NCBI GenBank assembly: GCA_017303995.1 | Contig: JAFLBE010000018.1 | Location: 1 to 64,000 of the forward strand | DNA: 64,000 bases | Direction: 5' to 3' | DNA from: Bacteroidota bacterium | GTDB lineage: Bacteria > Bacteroidota > JABWAT01 | Part shown: in pieces, positions 46,120 to 53,656 of the stretch | Layout of the letters: each line of letters opens with the position of its first letter | Position numbering within the stretch: position 1 is the stretch's first letter | The notes under the pieces: generated by a model | Databases searched by the model: none | Told to the model about the DNA's origin: nothing | The model's input: only the letters and a program-made list of their open reading frames with translations | Translations under genes and position numbers: made by a program

Positions 46120-47477
46120 AAAAAGATCCGGTTGTCATCGTTGGCGGGGTTGCAGCGGGCACTTCAGCAGCAGCTTATCTCAAAAGGTTAAAACCCTCCA
46201 TTGACATTATTTTAGCAGAACAATCAGAAACTGTTTCTTATGGAACCTGTGAATTTCCCTATGTTTTGAGCCGGGAAATACCCGATCCTGAACGATTGGT
46301 TTTTTACACACCTGAAAAACTTGCTGAGGAAAAAGGTATAACCGTTCTCGTTAACCACCGGTTGGTTTCGGTTAATCCGACAAAAAAAACAGCAACTTTT
46401 TCTGATACCCGGTTTCATTCCACCAAAATTATTTCCTACTCCAAATTACTGCTTGCAACAGGTGCTTCGCCCATTGAGTTGCCTGAGCTTGTCGGTGCAA
46501 ATAGTTTTTCACTAAAAAGTTATCAGTCCCTCTTAAATTCAGACCATATTCTCAAGTCCGGGAAAAGGGATCAGGCGCTGATTATCGGTGCGGGTCTGAT
46601 TGGGCTTGAACTTGCAGATGCCATGAGAAAATTAAACATTCAGGTTACTCTGATTGATAAATCGGAAGGCATTTTATCAGGTAAAGTCTGTGTAAAAGAC
46701 TCCGGATTGATTAAAACCCTGGCTGACCAAAACGGAGTAAGGTTTATTGGAAATGCAAGAGTGAGTCATACGGTAAGAAACCAAAAAAATGAAATTGTTG
46801 AAGTTCATCTTTCAACCGGGGAAATTCTAAAAACAGATATAATCTTTCAATCTGTTGGTTTTAAGCCCAATTCCTCTTTTTCAGGACTTGAGAAATTAAA
46901 AAAAGCTCAAAACGGTGCAATCATAGTTAATAAAAACATGGAAACCTCAATTTCTGATATTTATGCTGCGGGTGATTGTGCCGTAACCGGTAAATCATCC
47001 GGGAAAACAGATATTTGGTTTCCTTTGGCAACGGCAGCTTCAAAAATGGGTCGATCTGCAGCCGCAGCAATTTCAAAGAATCCAGAGCCTTATAAGGCAG
47101 GCAATAATACCTGGGGAATTCAAATATTCGGTCATGATTTTGTACAATCCGGATTGAATTTTCACCAGGCTGAAGACCTGTATGGCTCTGATGCAAAAAC
47201 CATTACAGTTGAAACCTCAGACCGTGTAAAAATAATGCTCGGTTCAAAACCACTTTTCCTTCGGTTGAATTTTCTTAAAAGATCAGGTCGACTCGTTGGT
47301 GCAAGCCAATTGGGTCAGGCTGGCACAGGAATCCGTATCAACACCCTTTCTCTGGCAATCAGTCAGAAAATGACCCTTACCGATCTTGAAAAATCAGACT
47401 TTCTTTACACACCTGCGCTTGCTCCACTTTGGGATCCTGTTTTGGTTGCTGCCCGTCTTGCACGCAAACTGAAATAA
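46116..47477 (+). CDS. CoA-disulfide reductase-like FAD/NAD(P) oxidoreductase
   Basis: A 453-residue cytosolic flavoprotein of the pyridine-nucleotide disulfide oxidoreductase group. FAD binding is VIVGGVAAGTSAA (about 7-19). The single redox cysteine is Cys45 in SYGTCEFPY, at the site of Cys43 of CoA-disulfide reductases and NADH oxidases. The NAD(P) site is IIGAGLIGLELADAM (about 155-169), and the second FAD motif is DIYAAGDCA. A typical C-terminal dimerisation domain ends it. It may reduce CoA or persulfide disulfides, or oxygen. No rhodanese domain is fused. It is translationally coupled to der (ATGA). Confidence 0.85.
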   Translation: MKKDPVVIVGGVAAGTSAAAYLKRLKPSIDIILAEQSETVSYGTCEFPYVLSREIPDPERLVFYTPEKLAEEKGITVLVNHRLVSVNPTKKTATFSDTRFHSTKIISYSKLLLATGASPIELPELVGANSFSLKSYQSLLNSDHILKSGKRDQALIIGAGLIGLELADAMRKLNIQVTLIDKSEGILSGKVCVKDSGLIKTLADQNGVRFIGNARVSHTVRNQKNEIVEVHLSTGEILKTDIIFQSVGFKPNSSFSGLEKLKKAQNGAIIVNKNMETSISDIYAAGDCAVTGKSSGKTDIWFPLATAASKMGRSAAAAISKNPEPYKAGNNTWGIQIFGHDFVQSGLNFHQAEDLYGSDAKTITVETSDRVKIMLGSKPLFLRLNFLKRSGRLVGASQLGQAGTGIRINTLSLAISQKMTLTDLEKSDFLYTPALAPLWDPVLVAARLARKLK

Positions 47478-47529
47478 CCGGAACCCAAGGCCGGTTCTGT
47501 TTTGTTTAATTGGAAAGGAATTCCAATCT

Positions 47530-47946
47530 ATGACACAACCCGTTGTTTTTGTTACCCGAAAACTTCATTTCAATGCGGCTCACCGGTTATTTAATCCCTC
47601 TTTTTCCAATGAAAAAAATGACGAGATTTTTGGCAAATGTAACAATGCCAACGGTCATGGCCATAATTATGAAATTGAAGTGACAGTTTCGGGTCAAATT
47701 GATCCTGAAACTGGCTATGTCATTGATCTAAAAGTCCTGAAAGATATCGTTGACCGGCTGATTGTTGAAGAGTGCGATCATCGGCATTTGAATTTCGATG
47801 TTCCATGGCTTAAGGGAATTAATCCTACCGCAGAGAATTTGGTTGTGGCTTTCTGGAACCGGCTGGCTGGAAGTTTTAAGCAAGGAAAATTACATGTCAT
47901 CAGACTTTACGAAACAGAAAGAAACTATGTCGAATATTTTGGATAA
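47530..47946 (+). CDS. 6-pyruvoyl-tetrahydropterin synthase
   Basis: A 138-residue T-fold protein. Motifs point to true PTPS rather than Que[19 protein letters not shown] matches the animal-type signature. The predicted zinc ligands His18, His43 and His45 and the residues Cys37, Asp83, His84 and Glu128 each fall exactly five positions before their rat PTPS counterparts as I remember them (23, 48, 50, 42, 88, 89, 133). The enzyme turns dihydroneopterin triphosphate into 6-pyruvoyl-tetrahydropterin. It overlaps folE by 53 nt, and an SDR gene follows. QueD-type activity cannot be excluded without alignment. Confidence 0.85.
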   Translation: MTQPVVFVTRKLHFNAAHRLFNPSFSNEKNDEIFGKCNNANGHGHNYEIEVTVSGQIDPETGYVIDLKVLKDIVDRLIVEECDHRHLNFDVPWLKGINPTAENLVVAFWNRLAGSFKQGKLHVIRLYETERNYVEYFG

Positions 47947-48538
47947 TGAAGAGTCTTTGGAAGGAATTGATCCTTCTGTTCTTGAAATACGGGATCATAT
48001 GCACGGTATTATCAAGTTATTGGGGGAAAACCCCGATCGGGAAGGCTTGTTGAAAACTCCGCTTCGGGTTGCAAAAGCCTTAACCTTTCTCACGTCTGGA
48101 TACCATCAGGATGCAGAAAAAATTCTTACAAGTGCACTCTTCAGAGAAAGATATGATGAAATGGTACTTGTAAAGGATATCGATTTTTACTCAATGTGTG
48201 AACATCACATGCTTCCATTCTTCGGGAAGGCTCACATTGCATACATTCCCAATGGTAAAATTGTCGGACTTTCCAAGTTGCCACGATTGGTTGATGTTTT
48301 CGCCCGCAGAATGCAGGTTCAGGAAAGAATGACTCAGGAACTTAAAAACACAATTCAATCAGTACTCGAACCTCAGGGTGTTGCAGTTGTTATCGAAGCC
48401 AGTCACATGTGTATGATGATGCGTGGCGTTCAAAAACAAAACTCAACAACCATTACCTCTGCGATGTCGGGTGTTTTTCTGAATGACAATGCAACCCGTT
48501 CTGAGTTTATGCGATTGGTAAGAGGATCCTCTTTATAA
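47894..48538 (+). CDS. folE: GTP cyclohydrolase I
   Basis: A 214-residue enzyme making dihydroneopterin triphosphate from GTP. The ATG at 47894 has AAGGAAAA 8 nt upstream; the frame extends back to 47798 but without family match, and an ATG at 47927 is the other candidate. Core motifs are [37 protein letters not shown] in part (zinc cysteine and histidine), [20 protein letters not shown], and the second zinc cysteine in [12 protein letters not shown], with the TSAMSG end motif. It overlaps the PTPS gene upstream and the SDR gene by 1 nt downstream, so the three are one unit. Confidence 0.95.
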   Translation: MSSDFTKQKETMSNILDNEESLEGIDPSVLEIRDHMHGIIKLLGENPDREGLLKTPLRVAKALTFLTSGYHQDAEKILTSALFRERYDEMVLVKDIDFYSMCEHHMLPFFGKAHIAYIPNGKIVGLSKLPRLVDVFARRMQVQERMTQELKNTIQSVLEPQGVAVVIEASHMCMMMRGVQKQNSTTITSAMSGVFLNDNATRSEFMRLVRGSSL

Positions 48539-49248
48539 TGGGAAATTTGATAAAAACTGTTGTTATCACTGGTGCTGGTAAAGGAATAGGGAGAGAACTT
48601 TCGCTTGTTTTTCTGAATGCAGGATGGAATGTTGTGGCTTTTTCAAGAACAGAATCTGATCTCGATTCTTTGGTTGAGGAAAGTCGGCAGTTAAAAGGAA
48701 GCATTCATACAATTATTGGTGATGCGACCGTTTCTGGTGATATTAAAAGGTTGGTTTCAGAAACTACCCAACATTTTGGTTATGCTGATGTACTTGTAAA
48801 TAATGCAGGTGTTTTCAAATCGATTCCATTTCTTGAAATGACTGAAGACTTTTTTTCTGATCAGTCGAAGGCCAATGCGCTCAGTACCTTTTTAGTCTCC
48901 CAGCAATTTGGCTTACAGATGAAAACCAGAAAAGCCGGGCATATTATCAATATTATTTCAGTTGCAGCAAAACGTCCCTTTGTCGGTTCCGTTGGCTACT
49001 GTTCAGCTAAATCTGCTCAGGATGGACTTGGAAAAGTTATGCGGGAAGAATTGAAACCTTACAACATAAGAGTAACTAACGTTTACCCTGGTGCTGCTTT
49101 TACAAATTCCTGGGCTGGATCTGGTGTTGATGAAAACCGTCTGATGAAAGCAAGTGATGTTGCAGAAACCATATTCAAGGTTGTAAACCTCGATGACAAT
49201 ATGGTAATTGAAGAAATAGTATTGCGCCCTGTTGCCGGGGATCTTTGA
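48538..49248 (+). CDS. SDR, probable sepiapterin reductase
   Basis: A 236-residue classical SDR. Features are VVITGAGKGIGRELSL (NADP site), LVNNAGVF, the catalytic serine in IISVAAKRP, and YCSAK (Tyr and Lys). Compared from memory with the Chlorobium tepidum sepiapterin reductase, the matches include TGAGKGIGR, the ISVAA-K and YC-S-K surroundings, the VTNVYPGAAFT region, and the ending EEIVLRPVAGDL. It lies in one unit with PTPS and folE (1-nt overlap), which supports reduction of 6-pyruvoyl-tetrahydropterin to tetrahydrobiopterin. A general carbonyl reductase is the alternative. Confidence 0.75.
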   Translation: MGNLIKTVVITGAGKGIGRELSLVFLNAGWNVVAFSRTESDLDSLVEESRQLKGSIHTIIGDATVSGDIKRLVSETTQHFGYADVLVNNAGVFKSIPFLEMTEDFFSDQSKANALSTFLVSQQFGLQMKTRKAGHIINIISVAAKRPFVGSVGYCSAKSAQDGLGKVMREELKPYNIRVTNVYPGAAFTNSWAGSGVDENRLMKASDVAETIFKVVNLDDNMVIEEIVLRPVAGDL

Positions 49249-49276
49249 TTCAAAACTCTTCTTTGGTTCTGAAAAC

Positions 49277-49308
49277 AAAAAAGTCCGTCTAATGGCGGAC
49301 TTTTTTGT
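49277..49308. terminator. Bidirectional intrinsic terminator
   Basis: AAGTCCG (49281-49287) pairs with CGGACTT across an 8-nt loop, with A-rich sequence before it and a T-run after. It separates the pterin unit from the convergent TonB-like gene and can serve both. It resembles the terminator at 27168 in stem sequence. Confidence 0.85.
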
Positions 49309-49345
49309 TGGTAAAAAGCAGAAAAATGAGTTTGTCCTTAACAGT

Positions 49346-50194
49346 TTAATTGATTTTGAATTTAACAGGAATGAGAACTGTACTGGTGACTTTTTTTCCT
49401 GAATGGGTTGCTGGTATAAACTTACTCAGATAAATGGTTTCAACGGCGGCTTCATCCAATAAGGGGTCAACTGATTTTATAATATCACATTGGATTGCAG
49501 TTCCATTTTGATCTACAGTTACGTTAACCTTTACAGTTCCCTGAATCTGACGTTTAATGGCAAGTTCCGGGTACTTGATGTTCTTGATAATTCCACCAAG
49601 GCCACCTTCTGGCTCAGGAAGCTGGTCAGGATTTGCAACATAATCTGGAACATCGCCGGTTGTTGCTTCTGATTCAATGACCGCAGGTTCCTCATTTACC
49701 GGAGAAATAATAGCAGGCTCAGACTCCGTTTTTGCAATTTCAGTTTGGGGAATCTCAGTTTTAGCAACTTCGTTATTCTTCGGCAATTCCATTCGTGGAT
49801 TGGTTGGCAAATCCATTTTAACCGGTTGAGCAACAGGGGCAGTAACAATTTGCTCTTTACTTACAAGATCAAATTTAATTTTTAGGGTAAAACGAGGATT
49901 TAATCTGATGTTTTTACTGAAATCATTGAATCCGGTTTTTTTTGCAGATATCAAATACTGTCCGGGTGGAATGTTAACAAAACTAAAATTTCCATTTCTG
50001 TCAGATCGGGTTGAAAACTTTAGTGCGCCATTTTCAAAAAGGGTAATTGTTACACCCGAAACACCTCCAACGCCAACATTACTTCCAACTTTTCCGCTAA
50101 TTCTGCTGAAATCATCTTCAATAGACGTTGCCCAGCAATTCATTGCAATAAAAACCAAAAAACCAAACAAAAGAATTAACTTTTTCTTTAACAT
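49346..50194 (-). CDS. TonB-like protein with carboxypeptidase-regulatory domain
   Basis: A 282-residue envelope protein. It has a signal sequence (about 1-23, ending CWATS), then a carboxypeptidase-regulatory-like beta domain (ISGKVGSNVGVGGVSGVTIT to SKNIRLNPRF, about 32-105), a proline/glutamate-rich linker (about 115-195), and a TonB C-terminal domain (YPELAIKRQIQGTVKVNVTV to VLIPVKFKIN, about 205-282). Usual TonB proteins anchor in the inner membrane and have no such beta domain. GGAGG 5 nt before the ATG fixes the start. It may transmit energy, or link outer-membrane complexes to other proteins. Confidence 0.82.
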   Translation of the reverse strand: MLKKKLILLFGFLVFIAMNCWATSIEDDFSRISGKVGSNVGVGGVSGVTITLFENGALKFSTRSDRNGNFSFVNIPPGQYLISAKKTGFNDFSKNIRLNPRFTLKIKFDLVSKEQIVTAPVAQPVKMDLPTNPRMELPKNNEVAKTEIPQTEIAKTESEPAIISPVNEEPAVIESEATTGDVPDYVANPDQLPEPEGGLGGIIKNIKYPELAIKRQIQGTVKVNVTVDQNGTAIQCDIIKSVDPLLDEAAVETIYLSKFIPATHSGKKVTSTVLIPVKFKIN

Positions 50195-50613
50195 TAAGCC
50201 TCCAAGCAGCCAGTTATTTATAATATAAGATAAAAGTAAGGATTATATTACGAATAGACAATGATATTTAAGTGATCAGATGATTATACTTTAGTTAATA
50301 ATGTAGCTTCCCTGCTTAATCTTTATCGCAAGAGTTACATTATATGACACAGGTCACATATTCAGCTATATTTATCTGTAATTTATAACAAAAATAAACT
50401 TATTTATAGCAATGTATAAGCAAATGACAGTTGAATCGTGACTTTTTCCAGATGGAAGCGTTTTTCATTTAATTGAATTAATTTTCAAGCTTGAATTCCG
50501 TACTTATTTACAATCTCTTGTTTATTAATCGTAAACTAATTGGTTGTTTAGTCAGTGATTTGAATCTGCCAGTTAAAAAGGATATTTTTATCAATAAACC
50601 ATGAGGAATGACC
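50195..50613. other. AT-rich divergent intergenic region, 419 nt
   Basis: No gene is seen between the TonB-like gene and the proline dehydrogenase gene, which are transcribed away from each other. The region must hold both promoters. Visible elements are an AT-only dyad TAATATAA/TTATATTA (50221-50250) and a TGAC-ACAG-GTCA dyad at 50345-50356. Neither could be tied to a known regulator. Confidence 0.6.
50345..50356. promoter_or_regulatory. Possible regulator site, TGAC-N4-GTCA dyad
   Basis: TGAC, 4 nt, GTCA, flanked by ATA on the left and CATA on the right. It has the size of a CRP/FNR- or TetR-type operator and lies in the divergent region, where a regulator could act on either gene. Such short dyads also arise by chance. 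Confidence 0.25.
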
Positions 50614-51516
50614 ATGCCTTCTGTTTTTAATAAACTTATTGTAGCTGCCATACCAGCTATCCCAAAATTTATCGTTAGAAAGTTTGCAAGTCCATATATC
50701 GCCGGTGAAAAGCTTGAAGATGCATTGACCACTATCAAAAAGCTAAACAGTAAAGGTGCTATGGCCACTTGTGATTTATTAGGTGAATTTATTCACCATA
50801 AAGAGCAGGCAACCAGAGATAAAGAGGAATTGAAAAATCTTCTATTTGCCATTAATAAAGAAAAGTTGAACTCAAATGTTTCTTTGAAGCCGACCCAAAT
50901 GGGTTTGCTTCTTGATGAAGAATTTGCTTATCAGAATATTCGGGAATTGGTTGCATTGGCAAAAGAGCAGGGGAATTTTATCAGAATTGATATGGAGGAT
51001 TCTCCCTGTACCCAAAAGGAAATTGACCTTTACCTTCGTCTCAGAAAAGAATTTGACAATGTGGGTCTGGTTATTCAGGCCTATATGAAAAGAACCGATG
51101 CTGATGTTGATCTGTTAATTGCCAACCGGGCAAATCTTCGACTCTGTAAAGGAATTTATGTTGAACCGGAATCTGTTGCTATTAAAGATAAACAGGCAAT
51201 CCGGGATAATTTCTTAAAACAGGTTGAAAAAATGTTTGTCAATAAATGTTATGTGGGTGTAGCTACACACGACGAATTTCTGGTAGACGAAACATTGAAA
51301 CTTATAGAAAAACATAAGGTTAGCAAAGAAGATTTTGAATTTCAGATGCTTCTGGGTGTTTTGCCAAAGCTTAGAGATTCTCTGCTCGCAAAAGGGTTTC
51401 GCCTCAGGGTGTATGTGCCCTACGGGGAACAATGGTACGGATACTCAACCCGACGTTTTAAGGAAAACCCTGAGATTGCCGGTTATGTCGTAAAAGCCTT
51501 GTTTGGCTTAAATTAA
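50614..51516 (+). CDS. Proline dehydrogenase
   Basis: A 300-residue FAD enzyme that oxidises proline to pyrroline-5-carboxylate. Family features of the TIM barrel are IRIDMEDSPCTQKEIDLYLRL in part, GLVIQAYMKRTDAD, NLRLCKGIYVEP, VGVATHDEF, FEFQMLLGV, and the C-terminal RLRVYVPYGEQWYGYSTRR with the substrate-binding RR pair. The ATG at 50614 is chosen because GAGGA lies 6 nt upstream; 50608 would overlap that site. No P5C dehydrogenase is next to it. It opens a close-packed group of five genes. Confidence 0.93.
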   Translation: MPSVFNKLIVAAIPAIPKFIVRKFASPYIAGEKLEDALTTIKKLNSKGAMATCDLLGEFIHHKEQATRDKEELKNLLFAINKEKLNSNVSLKPTQMGLLLDEEFAYQNIRELVALAKEQGNFIRIDMEDSPCTQKEIDLYLRLRKEFDNVGLVIQAYMKRTDADVDLLIANRANLRLCKGIYVEPESVAIKDKQAIRDNFLKQVEKMFVNKCYVGVATHDEFLVDETLKLIEKHKVSKEDFEFQMLLGVLPKLRDSLLAKGFRLRVYVPYGEQWYGYSTRRFKENPEIAGYVVKALFGLN

Positions 51517-51526
51517 AAAGGAAATT

Positions 51527-51754
51527 ATGCCTTCTAAACAAATTCGGATTCTTCAGGAAAAACTGGCAGAGAATTTATCATTCCTATCCGGAAGAAAAGT
51601 GGTAATCATAACAAGTAAACAGTTGCAATTTACCGGATTGGTAGTTTCGGCTGCTGGTTCTGGTATCACCCTGAAAAATTCAAGAAACAGAAAACTGGTT
51701 TTTGCCTTAGCCGATATTTCTGAGTTATTTACAGATGAAATAACTGAAGCGTGA
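51527..51754 (+). CDS. Small Sm-like (SH3-barrel) protein, hypothetical
   Basis: A 75-residue protein. An N-terminal helix (IRILQEKLAENLSFL) is followed by short strands: GRKVVIITSK, FTGLVVSAAGSGITLKNS, RKLVFALADISELF. This order (helix, Sm1-like strand block with a turn glycine, Sm2-like block ending in hydrophobic-I-x-x-hydrophobic) resembles LSm/Hfq-type folds, but the Hfq Q8/YKH residues are absent. An AAAAGGAAATT site precedes the ATG. It lies 10 nt after proline dehydrogenase and 4 nt before the HisE-like gene. The fold is inference from pattern only. Confidence 0.6.
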   Translation: MPSKQIRILQEKLAENLSFLSGRKVVIITSKQLQFTGLVVSAAGSGITLKNSRNRKLVFALADISELFTDEITEA

Positions 51755-51758
51755 TTGG

Positions 51759-52229
51759 ATGGCTGTTACTATGATCCGACCCCAAAACTGCTGTCGGCTT
51801 TACGAAGAAATTGGGCAGAAACTTGCTTCAAAAGACTCATCATCCGGAAGTGTTAAGCTTTTCAACAAAGGGAAGACTGCTGTTTTCAAGAAACTTGCAG
51901 AAGAAGCCGCTGAAGTTTGGATGGCCGTCCGGTTTGAAAGTCAAGATGAACTTGCACTTGAGATTAGTCAGGTGTGGTATTATCTGATTTTGCTCTCTTT
52001 TTATTATCCTGAAGATCAATCTGAATTCTGTATATTTCTAGGTGAAGCTGATAAACAATTACTTGCCTCTGATCCATCTGGTAATTTATCAAAAAGCCTG
52101 GTACATACTTGTGTTGAACTGATTCGCGATGAAAACTTTCTTTCTCACTCAAAAACTATTTTTACTCTAAGCAGTGAAATTGCGAGACAAAACAAGGTCT
52201 CGCTTGCTGACATCCATTCTAAATTATAA
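51759..52229 (+). CDS. HisE-like phosphoribosyl-ATP pyrophosphatase with C-terminal extension
   Basis: A 156-residue protein of the all-alpha NTP pyrophosphatase group. LFNKGKTAVFKKLAEEAAEVWMA and LEISQVWYYLILLSF correspond to the HisE core KxxEEAxE plus the later acidic/aromatic helix, with the EExxE metal ligands intact. HisE is usually about 100 residues; here about 60 residues are inserted before a final KVSLADIHSKL helix that resembles the usual HisE end. With HisG 17 nt downstream, hydrolysis of phosphoribosyl-ATP, the second step of histidine synthesis, is likely. The conserved SYT near the start is replaced by SSSGSV. Confidence 0.75.
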   Translation: MAVTMIRPQNCCRLYEEIGQKLASKDSSSGSVKLFNKGKTAVFKKLAEEAAEVWMAVRFESQDELALEISQVWYYLILLSFYYPEDQSEFCIFLGEADKQLLASDPSGNLSKSLVHTCVELIRDENFLSHSKTIFTLSSEIARQNKVSLADIHSKL

Positions 52230-52246
52230 TATCCCCGGGAATTTAC

Positions 52247-53113
52247 ATGAAACCACTTTTTAAATTCAGGGTAGGAATACCCAAAAATGATCGTTTATAT
52301 CCAGAAATTGCAAGCTTGTTAACTCAGGCGTCAATCTGGCGAGATCCCAGCCGCCGTCGACTCTTTGTTGATCTTGAGAAGCAGGAAATGTCTCTTATTT
52401 TTGGACGTGCAAGCGAAATTGCACTTTCACTCGCAGACGGAACCCTTAGTTGCGGATTTACCGGCCGGGATCTGATACTCGAAAGCGGAAACACAGAAAT
52501 TGAAGAAGTTCTTGCACTTGGAATCGGTAAATGCTCCCTGGTTTTTGCTGTGCCCCAAGATCTGATCAATGAGCCAATTTCTTATTGGGAGGGAAAAACA
52601 ATTGCAACCAGCTTTACACGCCTTACCCGCGAATTTTTTGAGAAAAATGGAGTTTCTGTTCATCTGAAAGAAGTCACCGGTGGTGTAGAAGGCAAAGTAG
52701 CCACCGAGGAGGCTGATGCAATTGTTGATCTTACCGAAACCGGTACTACACTTGAAGCAAATGGATTAAAGATCCGTGAGCATCTGATCCAAACAGAAAC
52801 TATTCTGGCTGCCCGTAAAGAAGTGGTTAATGATCCCAGAATTGAACTGATTAAAACACGGTTAACCGGGGTCATGCTTGCCCGGGAATCGATCATGATT
52901 GAATATATGATTCCCAAAGAAAAATTGGGTGATGCAATTAAAGTTGCCGGCGGACAAAAATCGCCAACGGTTGCTCCAATATATGGCGATGACCGCTATT
53001 TTGCTGTCAGAATTGTTGAACCCCGGAACCGTGAGAATGAAATCATGGACAAACTCAAATCAGTTGGGGCAGTGGGTATTTTTTCTGTGTTATTGAACAA
53101 CACCCGGATCTGA
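52247..53113 (+). CDS. hisG: ATP phosphoribosyltransferase, long form
   Basis: A 288-residue enzyme that joins ATP and PRPP in the first step of histidine synthesis. The start FRVGIPKNDRLYPEIASLL, then the ADGTLSCGFTGRDLILE substrate loop, ISYWEGKTIATSFTRLTREF, and the PRPP loop EADAIVDLTETGTTLEANGL are all recognisable. A C-terminal ACT-like regulatory domain (from about 215) makes this the histidine-inhibited long form, without need of HisZ. Other his genes are not in the window, apart from the HisE-like gene next door. Confidence 0.95.
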   Translation: MKPLFKFRVGIPKNDRLYPEIASLLTQASIWRDPSRRRLFVDLEKQEMSLIFGRASEIALSLADGTLSCGFTGRDLILESGNTEIEEVLALGIGKCSLVFAVPQDLINEPISYWEGKTIATSFTRLTREFFEKNGVSVHLKEVTGGVEGKVATEEADAIVDLTETGTTLEANGLKIREHLIQTETILAARKEVVNDPRIELIKTRLTGVMLARESIMIEYMIPKEKLGDAIKVAGGQKSPTVAPIYGDDRYFAVRIVEPRNRENEIMDKLKSVGAVGIFSVLLNNTRI

Positions 53114-53115
53114 TT

Positions 53116-53526
53116 ATGATTTTCAATCTGGAAAATGGAATTCTTTCATCCGAAATAACTTCATTTTCAGTTGATCTTGCAGGCAACTTTACTACAAACT
53201 ATCCCGTCGTTTTTGCTGGTTTGTTTCGTCAGTTTCCATTCATAAACAACGAGATTTTCCTGCTTCCGCTTTCTGTCCAGTTTCGACCCTCACCTGACGG
53301 GTCAATCTGGCTGGACTGGACAGAAAGCGAAAAGCGTAATGAGGATTGGGCAGCCAGATTTGTTTTGACAGTTCTTGACCGGAGTTTTCAGGCAGCAAAT
53401 GAAATCTGTCGCCGCACCAATGAATTTGAGTTACAGATTGTTGTTTCAGAATCGGTTGAACCAGCCTGGATCACTTTATTTTCTGATCGGTTGAAGTCTG
53501 ATTATCAAGTTGAAGTCAGGTGGTAA
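53116..53526 (+). CDS. Hypothetical protein, 136 residues
   Basis: A complete frame starting 2 nt after the hisG stop. I do not recognise a family. The sequence is soluble, with a predicted beta-rich first half (ILSSEITSFSVDLAGNF) and a helix in the second half (ARFVLTVLDRSFQAANEIC). Tryptophans are frequent (four), including IWLDWTE. There is no signal peptide or membrane segment. Position suggests translation coupled to hisG. It is the last gene of the group before the rimP promoter. Confidence 0.6.
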   Translation: MIFNLENGILSSEITSFSVDLAGNFTTNYPVVFAGLFRQFPFINNEIFLLPLSVQFRPSPDGSIWLDWTESEKRNEDWAARFVLTVLDRSFQAANEICRRTNEFELQIVVSESVEPAWITLFSDRLKSDYQVEVRW

Positions 53527-53581
53527 CAGGGAACTTTTCTGAGTTTGAGTTTCGGTTTTTAGAGATTTCTGCTTGGTTTAA

Positions 53582-53612
53582 TTGAAATCTGCCGTATTTC
53601 TTCTTATATTTG
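53582..53612 (+). promoter_or_regulatory. rimP-nusA-infB operon promoter, Bacteroidota type
   Basis: TTG at 53582-53584, a 20-nt spacer, and TATATTTG at 53605-53612, an exact TAnnTTTG element. Transcription would start near 53618-53620, just before the terminator-like hairpin at 53624-53656. Confidence 0.72.
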
Positions 53613-53623
53613 CAGGTCTTTGG

Positions 53624-53656
53624 AAAAGTGGCCCCCGTTCGGAGACCACTTTTTTT
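53624..53656 (+). terminator. Terminator-like hairpin in the rimP leader (possible attenuator)
   Basis: AAAAGTGG (53624-53631) pairs with CCACTTTT (53646-53653), and a small inner CC/GG pairing in CCGTTCGG may cap it. A T-run ends at 53656. It starts only a few nucleotides after the predicted transcription start and stands before rimP, so it cannot end an upstream transcript alone; it more likely tunes entry into the operon. Confidence 0.62.

Noticed and set aside
47798-47893. N-terminal extension of FolE inside the PTPS gene
   Set aside because: The residues are out-of-phase PTPS coding and do not resemble FolE. The ATG at 47894 has a good ribosome site.
50221-50250. AT-only dyad TAATATAA/TTATATTA as an operator
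   Set aside because: The region is so AT-rich that such dyads are expected by chance.
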